From NCBI RefSeq assembly GCF_900142395.1, contig NZ_FRAS01000011.1, positions 81,756 through 145,755 on the forward strand: DNA of 64,000 bases, given 5' to 3'. Below, piece by piece: positions 50,707 through 60,928 of the stretch. The translations under genes were made by a program, and so were the position numbers. Source of the DNA: Hymenobacter psychrotolerans DSM 18569 (GTDB lineage: Bacteria > Bacteroidota > Bacteroidia > Cytophagales > Hymenobacteraceae). The notes under the pieces were generated by a model. The model saw only the letters and a list, made by a program, of their open reading frames with translations, was not told the origin of the DNA and did not search any database. Position 1 is the first letter of the stretch, and every line of letters starts with the position of its first letter.

Positions 50707-53700
50707 TTAGAAGTCATACCCCAGCGTCAGGTAGAATTTCGGGCCTTTCTGCACGTAGTCTTCCTGCCCCCAGGCCAGGTCGGCCTTGCCGTAGAAGCCC
50801 AGCAGCGTGGTGCGCACCCCAAAGCCATAGCCAATCAGCATAGGATTGCGGAAGTTGATGACCGTCGCCGAAAAAGCATTGCCGACGCCGCCCACTACCT
50901 GCGTGTTGAACGAGTTGTTCTCATTGAAGGGGTTATTGCCGGAATACGCCGTGCCGGCGTCGCCGAAGGCTGTGAGCTGCAGATTGCGGAAGAAGCCCGA
51001 ATAAATCGGCTTGTTCGACAGATACTGCACAATCGGCACCCGCAGCTCGGAGTTGAACAGGACGTAGCGCGGCCCCGTGCGCTTGCTGTAGTCGAAACCG
51101 CGCAGGTTGGTCACGAACTGCTGGTAGAACACTTCCGTCGGATCGTAGAACGGGCCGGAAGTATTCAGGAACTGGCCGTCCTGGTAGTCATAGTTGATCC
51201 AGTTGTCCATGCCGCCCAGCCGGAACGTCTGCTTCTGCTGCCCGATAAACTGCCCGTAGCTGGCCCGGTTAGCCCAGATAATCTGGCGGTGAATCTTCTG
51301 GTAGTGGCGCAGGTCGATGTAGATTTTCCCGAAATCCTGGCCGTTGTCGTTCAGGCTGTTGAGCTTCAGCATCCCGATTTTCATGCGGGTTCCTTCCAGC
51401 ATGTTCACGCCCGTCGTCACGGCGTTGTCGAACACCAGCTCCCCGTTCACGCCCAGATACTGCCGGTCGGCATCCAGGGCCCCCGACAGCTCATCGAACA
51501 CGTTGCGCGACACCGTCACGAAGCGCGGGCCGCCGCGCACGCTCAGGTTGTGCGTAAGTGGGTAAGCAATGGTGGGCGAAATGGCATGCCGGGCGTAGCG
51601 CAGCCGCCCCGCGCCCCGCACATCAAAGAAATAGGCCTGCTTATCGTAGCGGATGCTCCAGTCGTAGCGGCGCTTCAGGTTGGTGTATTCGGCGAAGATG
51701 TTGCTGGTACGCAGGTCCGTGAGGGCGAAGATGCCGCCCCGGAAACGGTGGTTTTCAAACAGGTCGGACATGTTCACCTGCGCAATCAGTCCCAGCCCCA
51801 GAAACGGGTCCGAATACAGCGACGACACCACATTGTCAATGCTGAAGCGGGTGTCGTAGTTGAAAGGGCCGGCGGGCGCCTGGGCAGCAGCCAGCGGAGC
51901 CGAAGCCACCGGCGCGGCTACTACCGGCGTGGTGCGGCTGCGGCGCGTAGACGCGGTGCGGTCGGCGGGCAAATCCTCGTCAAACTGGTAGTCGCTGGTG
52001 TTGATGGGCGTGTTGGTTGGCCGGGTTGAAGGTTGCGCAGCCTGCTGGTTCTGCGTTTCCGGAACCGTCGGAGCGGGCTCGCCGGAAGGCACTAGTATCG
52101 GCACTACCGGCGACACCACCGGCTTCGAGCGGTCTTCCAGCGTTTCCTGCCGCGCCGTTTTGGCCAGCGTCAGATTGTCGGGCAGCGCGTAATTCGGGTA
52201 GAGATACACGTAGTCGCGGCCCCGGTCGGCGGCCACAAAGCCCAGCGTGCTGCTGGCGGCGCTGTAGTCGAAGTCTTTGAGGTTGGTGCGGAAGCTGCTG
52301 ATGGCCGTGCGCTGCTTGGTACGCAACGAGTAGCGGTAGGCGCTGCGGACCCCGCTTTCCTCCCCCAGATATACAATTTCCTCATCCGAAATAGCCCGCG
52401 GGCGGCCTTCGTTGGAAATCGTGCTTACCAGCGTTTCCACGGGCTGTACGCGCCCGTCGAGGTGGTACAGAAACAGGTCGTAATTGTTCACTACGCCCGC
52501 AAAGTTGCCGCGAGCAGTGCCGGCCGAATCGAGCCAACGGTTGGAGCTGAACACGATGGCGCTGCCACCGGGCAAAAACGCGGGCTGCACATCGTCGAAC
52601 ACGTCGTTGGTCAGCTTTTCGGGGCGCCGGCTGCCGGCCCGCAGCACGTACAGGTCGCCCTGGCCGTTAGCTACGCCCGTGAATACCAGCGACTTGCCAT
52701 CGGGCGAGTAGCTCAGATCCAGCACCTGCTGAAACGGTTCGAAAATGGTGGAGCCTTTGTCGCGGCCGAACGGAAGGGCCTCGCCGAGCCGCGCAAACAG
52801 CCCGGAAGCACCGCCGTCGGCGGCCCGCAGGCGGAGCGTCATCAGGCCTTTCTCCACTTCCGCCACAGCTACCTGGCCGTTGCCGCGCCACGCTAGTACG
52901 GGCAGGCGGGTTTCAACCTGCTGGCCGGGGGTTTTGTAGCCGCCGCGGTGTATGCTGCGCCGGCCGGAACCGTCGCGGTTGGCCACCAGCACGCGGTAGC
53001 GGCCCCGGTCGTTGCTGACGTAGGCCAGCTGCTGCCCGTTGGGGCTCAGCACCGGCTGCGAATACTGGATGTTTTTGCGGTTGTTGCCGGTGAGGGCCCG
53101 CGCGTCGTCAACGTCCGTGAAAGGCGTCTGCGGCTGGGCGTTCAGCTGGCGGTAGTAGGCCAGCCAGTCGCGCAGAAACACTTTATAGGGCACATTCAGC
53201 GAGGAGCTGATGCCTACTTCCACGTCGCGGGTGATGCGCGTCAGGTTGAGAATATTCTGGACGGAAGTGTAGCCGTAACGCTCCGCAATGTAGTTCCAGA
53301 GGCTCTGGCCGGCTAGCTGCGGATTGCGCAGGAAGAACGGAGCAGTGCGGTTGCCCTCGTACTGCTGGGTCATGTCGCGCATGTAGTCGTCCATTTCCAC
53401 GCTCCAGCCCTCGGCCGCATACGCCGAGGCGCCGCTCACAAACCAGTCGGGCAGCTGCAGCAGGTAGGTGCTCTGGATAACTTCCTTCAGCGAGCCGCCA
53501 TACATCATGTCGTTGAGCAGCACCCGCGTTACCTGGTAGCTCAGGTCGCGCTTAAACTGCGTCTGCTGGCCCTGGAAGGCAATCTGCACCTTGCTCATAC
53601 GCAGCAGGTCGGTTTCGCCGCCGGTCTGGTACTTGTCTTGGTCCAGCCCGATGTTGCTCTGCCGCAGGTCGCCGACGGAGTTGTAGAGCATCATCGTAGT

Positions 53701-53991
53701 TTTGGAATACGGGTAGTAGCCGACCAGCCCTGTAATGCGCTGCAGCTCCTTTTCCGCGTATTCGGCGGCGCGCCGGGCCGCTACGTCGCCGCCGCCATAA
53801 TAGTAAATGTTGAAATTCTGGGTGCTGAGCAGCTGCCAGTCGAACTTTTTATACTGAATGCGGACCCGGCCAAAGGCTTCCTGCGACGTCTGGGCCTGTG
53901 CGGCTCCGCCCGCCAGCAGCAGCAGTAGCGCGGCACCCAGCACCGGACGGCGCTCTGCCCCTAACCACCGAAAAAAGGATACGTGCTTCAT
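50707..53991 (-). CDS. Peptidase-like / TolB-type beta-propeller / outer-membrane barrel fusion protein
   Basis: A 1,094-residue exported protein with a signal peptide (residues 1-34, …AAQA-Q). Residues 40-290 resemble the peptidase MA-like gluzincin fold ('LLQLPDWFVSGASAYAAEGW'), but no HExxH is present where the zinc helix should be ('LSYQVTRVLLNDMM'), so it looks inactive. Residues 310-640 carry PD40/TolB repeats ('LSYSPDGKSLVFTG', 'VQPAFLPGGSAIVFSSNRW'). A Pro/Thr/Ala-rich linker (about 650-725) leads to a beta-barrel of about 360 residues ending 'LTLGYDF', the outer-membrane C-terminal aromatic signature. The surface barrel would therefore hold periplasmic domains. Role unknown. Confidence 0.82.
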   Translation of the reverse strand: MKHVSFFRWLGAERRPVLGAALLLLLAGGAAQAQTSQEAFGRVRIQYKKFDWQLLSTQNFNIYYYGGGDVAARRAAEYAEKELQRITGLVGYYPYSKTTMMLYNSVGDLRQSNIGLDQDKYQTGGETDLLRMSKVQIAFQGQQTQFKRDLSYQVTRVLLNDMMYGGSLKEVIQSTYLLQLPDWFVSGASAYAAEGWSVEMDDYMRDMTQQYEGNRTAPFFLRNPQLAGQSLWNYIAERYGYTSVQNILNLTRITRDVEVGISSSLNVPYKVFLRDWLAYYRQLNAQPQTPFTDVDDARALTGNNRKNIQYSQPVLSPNGQQLAYVSNDRGRYRVLVANRDGSGRRSIHRGGYKTPGQQVETRLPVLAWRGNGQVAVAEVEKGLMTLRLRAADGGASGLFARLGEALPFGRDKGSTIFEPFQQVLDLSYSPDGKSLVFTGVANGQGDLYVLRAGSRRPEKLTNDVFDDVQPAFLPGGSAIVFSSNRWLDSAGTARGNFAGVVNNYDLFLYHLDGRVQPVETLVSTISNEGRPRAISDEEIVYLGEESGVRSAYRYSLRTKQRTAISSFRTNLKDFDYSAASSTLGFVAADRGRDYVYLYPNYALPDNLTLAKTARQETLEDRSKPVVSPVVPILVPSGEPAPTVPETQNQQAAQPSTRPTNTPINTSDYQFDEDLPADRTASTRRSRTTPVVAAPVASAPLAAAQAPAGPFNYDTRFSIDNVVSSLYSDPFLGLGLIAQVNMSDLFENHRFRGGIFALTDLRTSNIFAEYTNLKRRYDWSIRYDKQAYFFDVRGAGRLRYARHAISPTIAYPLTHNLSVRGGPRFVTVSRNVFDELSGALDADRQYLGVNGELVFDNAVTTGVNMLEGTRMKIGMLKLNSLNDNGQDFGKIYIDLRHYQKIHRQIIWANRASYGQFIGQQKQTFRLGGMDNWINYDYQDGQFLNTSGPFYDPTEVFYQQFVTNLRGFDYSKRTGPRYVLFNSELRVPIVQYLSNKPIYSGFFRNLQLTAFGDAGTAYSGNNPFNENNSFNTQVVGGVGNAFSATVINFRNPMLIGYGFGVRTTLLGFYGKADLAWGQEDYVQKGPKFYLTLGYDF

Positions 53992-54044
53992 AGCAAAGAT
54001 CAGTAAGCCAAAGGCGGCCCGCCTTGCGCCGGGCCGTCGTGTGT

Positions 54045-55142
54045 TCAGGATGAAAAACCGACGACTGCGGGAGCCGCCTGATACAACGCTTGGTAGCGCT
54101 TAATATTGACCTCGGGCCACAACTCCGCCTCCGGGTGTTCCAGATGGTCGGCGAGTAGGGCAGCCAACCGCGGAGCCAGCATCACGCCTTTCGAGCCGAA
54201 GCCATTGAAGATACTCACTACCGGCACTTCCGGATGCTGGCCCAGCAGCGGTTTCCGGTCGCGCACGGCGGGCCGGACTCCGGCACGCTGGTCGCGCACC
54301 ACAAAGGGCAGGCTGGTGGTAGCGGCCAGGCGCTGGCTTAGCTCGGTGCGGGCGGCGAGGGTTGTGCCTTCGGCAAACGGCGGCCAGCGGTAGGTGGCTC
54401 CTACCCTGAACTGCCCTTCGCTGAGCGGCACCACATACGCACCTTTGTTGAGCACCTGCGCCGGCGAAAGGCCTGCACACTCAACATCCAGCACTTCGCC
54501 TTGGTTAGGCGTCAGGGGCAACCAATGAAAAAACGGGTTTTGTGTAGCGGCGGCACCCTCGCAGCAGACCAGCTGCCGCGCGTGCACACGCCCTGCATAC
54601 GTAATTCCCGCCGGGCCGGTAACGAGTTGCTGCCAGTCAAAAGTTTCGTGCTGCAGCGTCCCATTTTTCAGCGCCTCTGCCGTGAGAGCCGCCAGCAATT
54701 CGCGCAGCCGTACGTAGCCGCCGCGCCGGATGCGCAGCCCGCCAAATTCGTTCAGCACGCCGGGCATTTCGGGTAGCTCAGCGCCCGCATCCTGCACGAA
54801 ATCCTGCCAGGGCTGGTCGGCGCTGCGGGCCAGCATGGTATTCTGCTCCGCCACCGACGAAAACAGCTTCCAGATGGGCAGCTGCACGAAAAACTGCTCG
54901 TTGAAGTGCGTTTCCATTTCGCCGTAGAGCTGGCCGGCCGCCGTCAGCAGCTCGTCGGCGCGCCAGGCCAGCGCAAACCGTTTGCCGGCCACGGGGTTCA
55001 TCAGGCCGGCGGCCACATTGGAGGCAGAAGAAGGATTGGACGCATCCAGCACCAGCACCCGGCGGCCGCGGCGGCGCAGCTCCCACGCCAGTGTAGCGCC
55101 GGCTATGCCGTGGCCCAGAAGCAGGTAGTCGTATTCTTGCAT
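54045..55142 (-). CDS. FAD-dependent oxidoreductase, DAO family
   Basis: A 365-residue flavoprotein. 'YDYLLLGHGIAGATLAWELRRRG' (in part) is the FAD-binding GxGxxG-type motif (here GHGIAG). 'LTPNQGEVLDV' and 'RAGVRPAVRDRKPLLG' are typical of the D-amino-acid oxidase/glycine oxidase family. It probably oxidises a small amine or amino acid. The start is ATG 55142; the frame runs further upstream without similarity. It is divergent from the hydrolase at 55309. Confidence 0.82.
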   Translation of the reverse strand: MQEYDYLLLGHGIAGATLAWELRRRGRRVLVLDASNPSSASNVAAGLMNPVAGKRFALAWRADELLTAAGQLYGEMETHFNEQFFVQLPIWKLFSSVAEQNTMLARSADQPWQDFVQDAGAELPEMPGVLNEFGGLRIRRGGYVRLRELLAALTAEALKNGTLQHETFDWQQLVTGPAGITYAGRVHARQLVCCEGAAATQNPFFHWLPLTPNQGEVLDVECAGLSPAQVLNKGAYVVPLSEGQFRVGATYRWPPFAEGTTLAARTELSQRLAATTSLPFVVRDQRAGVRPAVRDRKPLLGQHPEVPVVSIFNGFGSKGVMLAPRLAALLADHLEHPEAELWPEVNIKRYQALYQAAPAVVGFSS

Positions 55143-55308
55143 GATGGCTGGCAAGGTAAGCGGAAACGCGCAACAACATTCCGCGAGCTGCAAGGACTCC
55201 GATGCGCTACGGAAGGTGGCAGCGCGGCGCCTTTCCACAACAATAAGACTCGTAACTTACCACCCGGTTCCCGCCGGCCGCGGCCGGCTTTTCTTTTTTC
55301 CTCTTCGC

Positions 55309-55944
55309 ATGACCGTTTCCGGCTTCACCTTCAACGCCTTTTCCGAAAATACCTACCTGCTGCACGATGCCACCGGCCAGTGCGTAGTGGTAGACCCCGG
55401 CTGCTACGAGCCGGCCGAGCAGCAGGCGCTGCAGCAGTTTGTGGCGGCCAACGGGCTGCAGGTAGTGCTGCTGCTAAACACACATTGCCATATCGACCAC
55501 GTGTTCGGCAACCAGTTTATCGTGGACACTTATAAGGTGCCGTTCCTGATTCACGAAGCCGACCTGGCCACGCTGCGGGCCGTGCCGACATATGCTCCCA
55601 GCTACGGATTTCCGCGCTACTCCCCGGCCGAGCCCACCGGATTTCTGACGCCCGGCACGCCGGTACGCTTCGGGGAAACCGAGCTGGAAGTGCGTTTTGC
55701 GCCCGGCCACGCGCCTGGCCACGTGGTGTTCTACCATGCCCCCACCCAAACCGTTATCGGCGGCGACGTGCTGTTTCAGCAAAGCATCGGACGCACCGAT
55801 TTGCCCGGCGGCGACTATGCCACGCTTATCAGCAGCATCAAAACGCAGCTGCTCACCCTACCCGATGAGGTGACGGTGTACCCCGGCCATGGCCCGGCCA
55901 CTACCATCGGGGCTGAGCGCCGCTCCAATCCGTTCCTGAACTAA
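55309..55944 (+). CDS. Metallo-beta-lactamase-fold hydrolase (glyoxalase II-like)
   Basis: A 211-residue cytoplasmic hydrolase. The metal-binding motif is 'NTHCHIDHVFGN' (THxHxDH), with further ligands in 'APGHAPGHVVFY', 'IGGDVLFQ' and 'VYPGHGPATTIG'. Proteins of this length hydrolyse thioesters such as hydroxyacylglutathione or other activated species. The substrate is not predictable; glutathione use in this lineage is uncertain. Start at ATG 55309; open frame extends upstream into a region overlapping the divergent gene. Confidence 0.88.
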   Translation: MTVSGFTFNAFSENTYLLHDATGQCVVVDPGCYEPAEQQALQQFVAANGLQVVLLLNTHCHIDHVFGNQFIVDTYKVPFLIHEADLATLRAVPTYAPSYGFPRYSPAEPTGFLTPGTPVRFGETELEVRFAPGHAPGHVVFYHAPTQTVIGGDVLFQQSIGRTDLPGGDYATLISSIKTQLLTLPDEVTVYPGHGPATTIGAERRSNPFLN

Positions 55945-56007
55945 CTTTCCGGGCTCCGGCTGGCCCGGCCTGTGCTGCACACCTTACGCCTATAAGTTTC
56001 TCAACAC

Positions 56008-56745
56008 TTGAAAAAACACATTCCCAACGCGCTGACCTGCCTGAACCTGCTGTGCGGCTGCGTGGCCCTGAGCATTATTCTGGCGTATGATCCGGCTAAG
56101 GCCCTGGCCGCTTCTCCCGATATCTGGCACCCCTTGGTGGAGGCAGCTTACCTGGTTGGCATAGCCGCCGTAGCCGACTTTTTCGATGGGCTGGTGGCGC
56201 GGGCGCTGCACGTGTCCTCTCCTATTGGCAAAGACCTCGATTCGCTGGCTGATATGGTTTCTTTCGGAGTAGTACCGGGCGCTATTCTGTTTAAGCTGCT
56301 GCAGCAGGTTTTGCCGGCGGCGGACTTACCAGGCGTACTGGCCTATCTGGCTTTTACGGTCAGCATCTTCTCGGCGCTGCGGCTGGCCAAGTTCAACAAC
56401 GATACCCGCCAGTCTGATTCCTTTATTGGCCTGCCGACGCCGGCCTGCACACTGCTGGTAGCGTCGCTTCCGCTTATTCTGGCTAACGACTCGTTCGGCG
56501 TTACCGGCATCGTCCTGAACCCGTGGGTGCTGCTGGGCCTGACCGTGCTGCTTTCGGGCCTGCTGGTGGCTGAAATCCCGCTTTTCGCTCTCAAGTTCAA
56601 GAACCTGCGCTGGCAGGACAACTCCTTGCGCTTCGTGTTTTTGCTGCTGTCGGTGGGGTTGTTAATCGGCCTGCACGCGGCTGCCATTCCGCTTATCGTG
56701 CTGCTGTACGTGCTGCTGTCGGTGCTGCGGCCATCTGTGGGATGA
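56008..56745 (+). CDS. pssA: CDP-diacylglycerol-serine O-phosphatidyltransferase
   Basis: A 245-residue CDP-alcohol phosphatidyltransferase with about seven to eight helices. The motif 'DFFDGLVARALHVSSPIGKDLDSLADMVSFG' (in part) has the D-x2-D-G-x2-A-R...G-x3-D-x3-D pattern. The start is a TTG at 56008 (MKKHIPNALTCLNLLCG), which matches the family start exactly. It makes phosphatidylserine, the precursor of phosphatidylethanolamine. Decarboxylase gene not in this window. Confidence 0.9.
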   Translation: MKKHIPNALTCLNLLCGCVALSIILAYDPAKALAASPDIWHPLVEAAYLVGIAAVADFFDGLVARALHVSSPIGKDLDSLADMVSFGVVPGAILFKLLQQVLPAADLPGVLAYLAFTVSIFSALRLAKFNNDTRQSDSFIGLPTPACTLLVASLPLILANDSFGVTGIVLNPWVLLGLTVLLSGLLVAEIPLFALKFKNLRWQDNSLRFVFLLLSVGLLIGLHAAAIPLIVLLYVLLSVLRPSVG

Positions 56746-56879
56746 TTTTTGCGGCCTGGCCCCACAATATTTGCCTGCTCAGGAAGTTAAACTAAACAAC
56801 TGGCAATGAACCGTTGCCGGTTCTGGCTTGTTGCACTGCACCGACGGCTTTTCTGACTTCTCTATAGACCAACATCTTT

Positions 56880-59800
56880 ATGCGCTACTTTACGCTTCTG
56901 GTGGCTTCGTGCTGTCTGTTGCTGGGTTTGTCTTCTCCGGGCTGGGCTCAGGATGGCCGCCGCTCGGTGAAGAAAGAGCTAGCCTGGGCCGGCACCGGCG
57001 AAGTTCCGGGCCCAGACCGCCGCATTCACCGGGTGCCTACGTTCCGGGGCATTCAGCATCGTAGCGGCTCCCTGCAGGGCTACGCGGTAGTCCAGGTGCC
57101 CGGCACCGTGGCAGAAGGCCAGGTACGGAATGCCGTATATGCAGCCTTTTCTCCGGCCGAGGCGGCGCTGCTCCGCGACTTTAAGCCCACAGCCGATACG
57201 GCCCCCGAGGTATTTGAGCGTACCGAGAAAGGCCAGCCTGTTACACTGGTGCTGGTACCTGCCATGCGCCGCAGCCCGCAGAGCGGGCAGGTAGAAAAGC
57301 TAATTTCCTTTGAGTACAGCTACATTTCTGGCCCGCCTGTGGTGCGACGGGGCCAGCAAATTACGTATGCATCCCGCTCGGTGCTTGCTTCCGGCACCTG
57401 GTATAAAGTAGGTGTCGACCGGAGCGGCATCTTCAAGCTCGACCGGAGCACGCTGGCTTCGATGGGCTTTGACGTGCAGAGCCTCGACCCCAGCCGCCTG
57501 CAGATTTTCGGCAACGCCACCGGCATGTTGCCGCAAGCCATCAGCACGCGCCGCCCCGACGACCTGGTGGAAAACGCCGTGTACTTCTCCGGCGACAACA
57601 ACGACAGGCTAGATGCCAACGAGTATTTCCTGTTCTACGCCCGGGGGCCGCACGTGTGGGAGCCCGAAACAACGCCCAATGCCCGCCGTTTCCGCCACGT
57701 TCAGAATATCTACTCCGATACGGCTTACTATTTCGTAACGCTGGCCGCGCCGCCGCGCACGGGCCGCCGGATAACTGCCGCCCCGAGCGCTGGGGCGGCT
57801 AACTCGCCTGCTATTTCGCAGTACACAGCCCGCTGGTTCTGGGAGCGGGAACTGGTGAACCTGGCTAAATCGGGCCGGGTGTGGCTGGGCGAAGGATTCA
57901 ACCCCGGTGCGCCACAGTTTTTTGATACTGGCCTCACTGACCTTGTGCCGGGCTCTGCGGTGCAGATTACCTCTTCGGTGGCCGGCACCACTAACTCCAC
58001 CGACTCACACTTCTTCCGCCTTACGGCCAACGGCACCGCTCTGCCGGTACAGTTGCTGCCTGGAATTTCGGACTGGGACCACCCGGAGTACGCCGCTACC
58101 AGCCTCCAGACTTTCTCCGTGATACCGGCGGCCAGCACTTCGGCCCTGAATATTGGCCTCACGTATTCGGGTGGCTCCACGGCCAAAGGCTACCTGGACT
58201 ATCTGGAAGTGCACGCGGAACGCCCTCTGCGGCTAACTGGCCCGGAGCTTGAATTCCGCTCTTTCAACAACCTGCGCGCCGGGGCGGTCAGCCCGTTTGT
58301 GCTGGCTGGCGCTGCTGCAACCACCCAAGTGTGGGAAGTAACGAACCCACGCCGCCCTCTTTCCTATGCGCTAGGCAGTGGCGGCACTTTCGTTGCTTCT
58401 ACCGATTCGCTGCGGGAGTTTGTGGCATTGAATCCCGCCGGCTCCTTTCCGGCGCCTCGTAGCTTCGGGCGGGTGGCCAACCAGGACCTGCATGGCACCC
58501 TGAACCCGGGCCGCGACCTGGATATGGTGATTGTGACGCACCCGATGTTTCGCACGGAAGCGCAGCGCCTCGCCAACTGGCGCACCACGCACGATGGGCT
58601 GAAAGTAGCCGTCGTGACGACCACACAGGTGTACAACGAATTTGGTGGCGGTAGTCAGGACGTATCGGCTATCCGCGACATGATGAAGATGGTGTACGAC
58701 CAGCGCGATACCCCCAGCCGCAACCAGTATCTGCTGCTCTTTGGCGATGCGTCCTACGACTACAAATCGAAGCCCAGCAACCTCAACAACCTTGCGAACC
58801 TACCCACCGACTGGTGGTCAAAACGTTCTCCCGGCAGAGCCGATGCCATTGCGCAGAACTACGTTCCAACCTATGAGTCAAGAGAGTCGTTTGCGCCGAT
58901 TTATGGCCGCACCAATGGCTATGGTCCTCAGACTTTCTGTTCCGACGACTACTTTGGCATTCTGGATGAAAGTGAAGGTGAATGGAGCGAAGGCGGCGGC
59001 CCAGGGGAGCTGATGGATGTAGCCGTAGGCCGCCTGCCAGTACGGGCACTTCCGGACAATCCCTATTCTGCGGCTCAGGCAACGGAAATAGTCAACAAGC
59101 TTATTGCCTACGACTCGCGGCCGGCTACCGGCAAATGGCGCAACCGCGTCACCTTTGTCGCCGACGACCAGGATGGCAGCTTGCACGTCACGTCTGCCGC
59201 TGAGCCATTTTCAGCCCGGATAGAGCGTCATAATCCAGCTTTCAACATTCGCAAAGTTTACCTGGATATGTACCCGCAGGTGAATGCCGCCGGTGGTGAA
59301 AAGTCGCCGGACTGCAACCGCGCCGTGGATGAATCGTTCGAGCAGGGCTCCCTCATTATCAACTACAATGGGCACGGCGGGCCAACCAGCCTGGCGCAGG
59401 AGGAGATTCTGACTAAAGCTACAGTCACGAATCTGCGTAACCGCGACAAGCTCGCCTTCATGGTAACCGGCACCTGCGACTTCAGCACCTACGATGACCC
59501 TGAACGCACCTCGGCCGGCGAAATGCTGTTCACCGATACACAGGCCGGAGCTATAGGCCTCTATACCACTACTCGCCTGGTCTTCAGTACCTCCGCTCCT
59601 GAGCTCGTTCCCCCTTTCTTAGATTCTGTTCTCACTCTGCGTAGTGGATTACCTACGCGGCTAGGAGACGCCACTCGCTTCTCCAAAAATGAAGGAGCAA
59701 GCGTCCTCAACCGCAACTATGTGCTCCTCGGCGACCCTAGCGCCCGCCTTGCCCGCCCGGACGTAGCCATGGTCCTCGACTCCATTAACGGCAAGCCAGC

Positions 59801-60881
59801 AACGACTACCAGCATCGACACCCTGAGGGCGCTGGCTGTTGTCCGGCTTTCCGGTTCGGTACGCACCACAACCACCGAAACTTCCCCTGTCAATACGGCC
59901 TTTTCCGGTTTGGCTCAGGTAACGGTCTATGAGAAACCCTCTACCGTCCGTACGCTGGCTACTTCCCCTGATGATATCCAGCTGAATATCCCGGTGCAGG
60001 AAAACGTGATTTACGACGGGCAGGCTACCGTCACGAACGGCCGCTTCACGGTGCAGTTTGTAGTGCCACGCGACATCAACTACAACGTAGGCCTGGGCAA
60101 GGTCAGCCTGTACGCCGCTAACAACTCCGGGACGGTCATTGATGCGCACGGCTACCGCAGCGTGCCCGTAGGCGACGCCAGCACCGTTACGCAGGCTGAC
60201 ACGATTCCGCCCCGTATCACGCTGTTCATGGACAATGAGAAGTTCGTTTTCGGGGGCCTCACCAGCCCTAGCCCCACACTTATTGCCCAGCTGTTTGATG
60301 AAAGCGGCATCAACACCACCGGCTCAGGCATCGGCCACGAAATCACGGCTACGCTCGACAACGACCCAACCCAACTCACGGTGCTCAACTCGTTCTACAC
60401 TGCCAAAACCGATAATTTCAAGGAAGGCACCGTCAACTACGGTTTTAAAGACCTGAGCACCGGCCCGCACGTGCTGCATCTGAAAGCCTGGGATACCTAC
60501 AACAACTCAGCCGTCCGCGACATCGAGTTCATTGCCGCCACCACCGACAAGCTGGCGCTGAGCCATGTGCTGAACTACCCGAACCCCTTCGCCTCCAACA
60601 CCACTTTCCACTTCGACCACAACCGCCCGAACGACGTGCTGGACGTGCAGGTCCAGATCTTCACGGTATCGGGCCGGCTGGTTCGCACGCTGCAAACCAC
60701 CGTCAGCAGTGGCGCCTCACACGTGCCCGCCAACTACAACGATGGCACGCTTTCCTGGAATGGCCGCGACGAATTCAACGACCAGTTAGCCCGTGGCGTG
60801 TATGTGTACCGCGTCAGCGTCCGTTCCCAAAACGACAAGTCGACTACCTCCAAATTCGAAAAACTGGTCATTCTGAACTAA
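56880..60881 (+). CDS. porU: Type IX secretion system sortase PorU
   Basis: A 1,333-residue exported peptidase C25 (gingipain) family protein with a signal peptide (residues 1-23, …GWA-Q). The catalytic histidine is His832 in 'NYNGHGGPTS' and the cysteine is Cys866 in 'VTGTCDFSTY'. A C-terminal FlgD/sorting-like domain is retained ('VLNYPNPFASNTTFHF', ending 'FEKLVILN'). PorU cuts the sorting domains off cargo proteins and attaches them to the surface. porV starts 47 bp downstream, the standard porUV pair. Confidence 0.96.
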   Translation: MRYFTLLVASCCLLLGLSSPGWAQDGRRSVKKELAWAGTGEVPGPDRRIHRVPTFRGIQHRSGSLQGYAVVQVPGTVAEGQVRNAVYAAFSPAEAALLRDFKPTADTAPEVFERTEKGQPVTLVLVPAMRRSPQSGQVEKLISFEYSYISGPPVVRRGQQITYASRSVLASGTWYKVGVDRSGIFKLDRSTLASMGFDVQSLDPSRLQIFGNATGMLPQAISTRRPDDLVENAVYFSGDNNDRLDANEYFLFYARGPHVWEPETTPNARRFRHVQNIYSDTAYYFVTLAAPPRTGRRITAAPSAGAANSPAISQYTARWFWERELVNLAKSGRVWLGEGFNPGAPQFFDTGLTDLVPGSAVQITSSVAGTTNSTDSHFFRLTANGTALPVQLLPGISDWDHPEYAATSLQTFSVIPAASTSALNIGLTYSGGSTAKGYLDYLEVHAERPLRLTGPELEFRSFNNLRAGAVSPFVLAGAAATTQVWEVTNPRRPLSYALGSGGTFVASTDSLREFVALNPAGSFPAPRSFGRVANQDLHGTLNPGRDLDMVIVTHPMFRTEAQRLANWRTTHDGLKVAVVTTTQVYNEFGGGSQDVSAIRDMMKMVYDQRDTPSRNQYLLLFGDASYDYKSKPSNLNNLANLPTDWWSKRSPGRADAIAQNYVPTYESRESFAPIYGRTNGYGPQTFCSDDYFGILDESEGEWSEGGGPGELMDVAVGRLPVRALPDNPYSAAQATEIVNKLIAYDSRPATGKWRNRVTFVADDQDGSLHVTSAAEPFSARIERHNPAFNIRKVYLDMYPQVNAAGGEKSPDCNRAVDESFEQGSLIINYNGHGGPTSLAQEEILTKATVTNLRNRDKLAFMVTGTCDFSTYDDPERTSAGEMLFTDTQAGAIGLYTTTRLVFSTSAPELVPPFLDSVLTLRSGLPTRLGDATRFSKNEGASVLNRNYVLLGDPSARLARPDVAMVLDSINGKPATTTSIDTLRALAVVRLSGSVRTTTTETSPVNTAFSGLAQVTVYEKPSTVRTLATSPDDIQLNIPVQENVIYDGQATVTNGRFTVQFVVPRDINYNVGLGKVSLYAANNSGTVIDAHGYRSVPVGDASTVTQADTIPPRITLFMDNEKFVFGGLTSPSPTLIAQLFDESGINTTGSGIGHEITATLDNDPTQLTVLNSFYTAKTDNFKEGTVNYGFKDLSTGPHVLHLKAWDTYNNSAVRDIEFIAATTDKLALSHVLNYPNPFASNTTFHFDHNRPNDVLDVQVQIFTVSGRLVRTLQTTVSSGASHVPANYNDGTLSWNGRDEFNDQLARGVYVYRVSVRSQNDKSTTSKFEKLVILN

Positions 60882-60928
60882 TAAGGCTTTTTTCGCCTAC
60901 CTTCCTTGTTCCTCACCTACCCTTCTCT

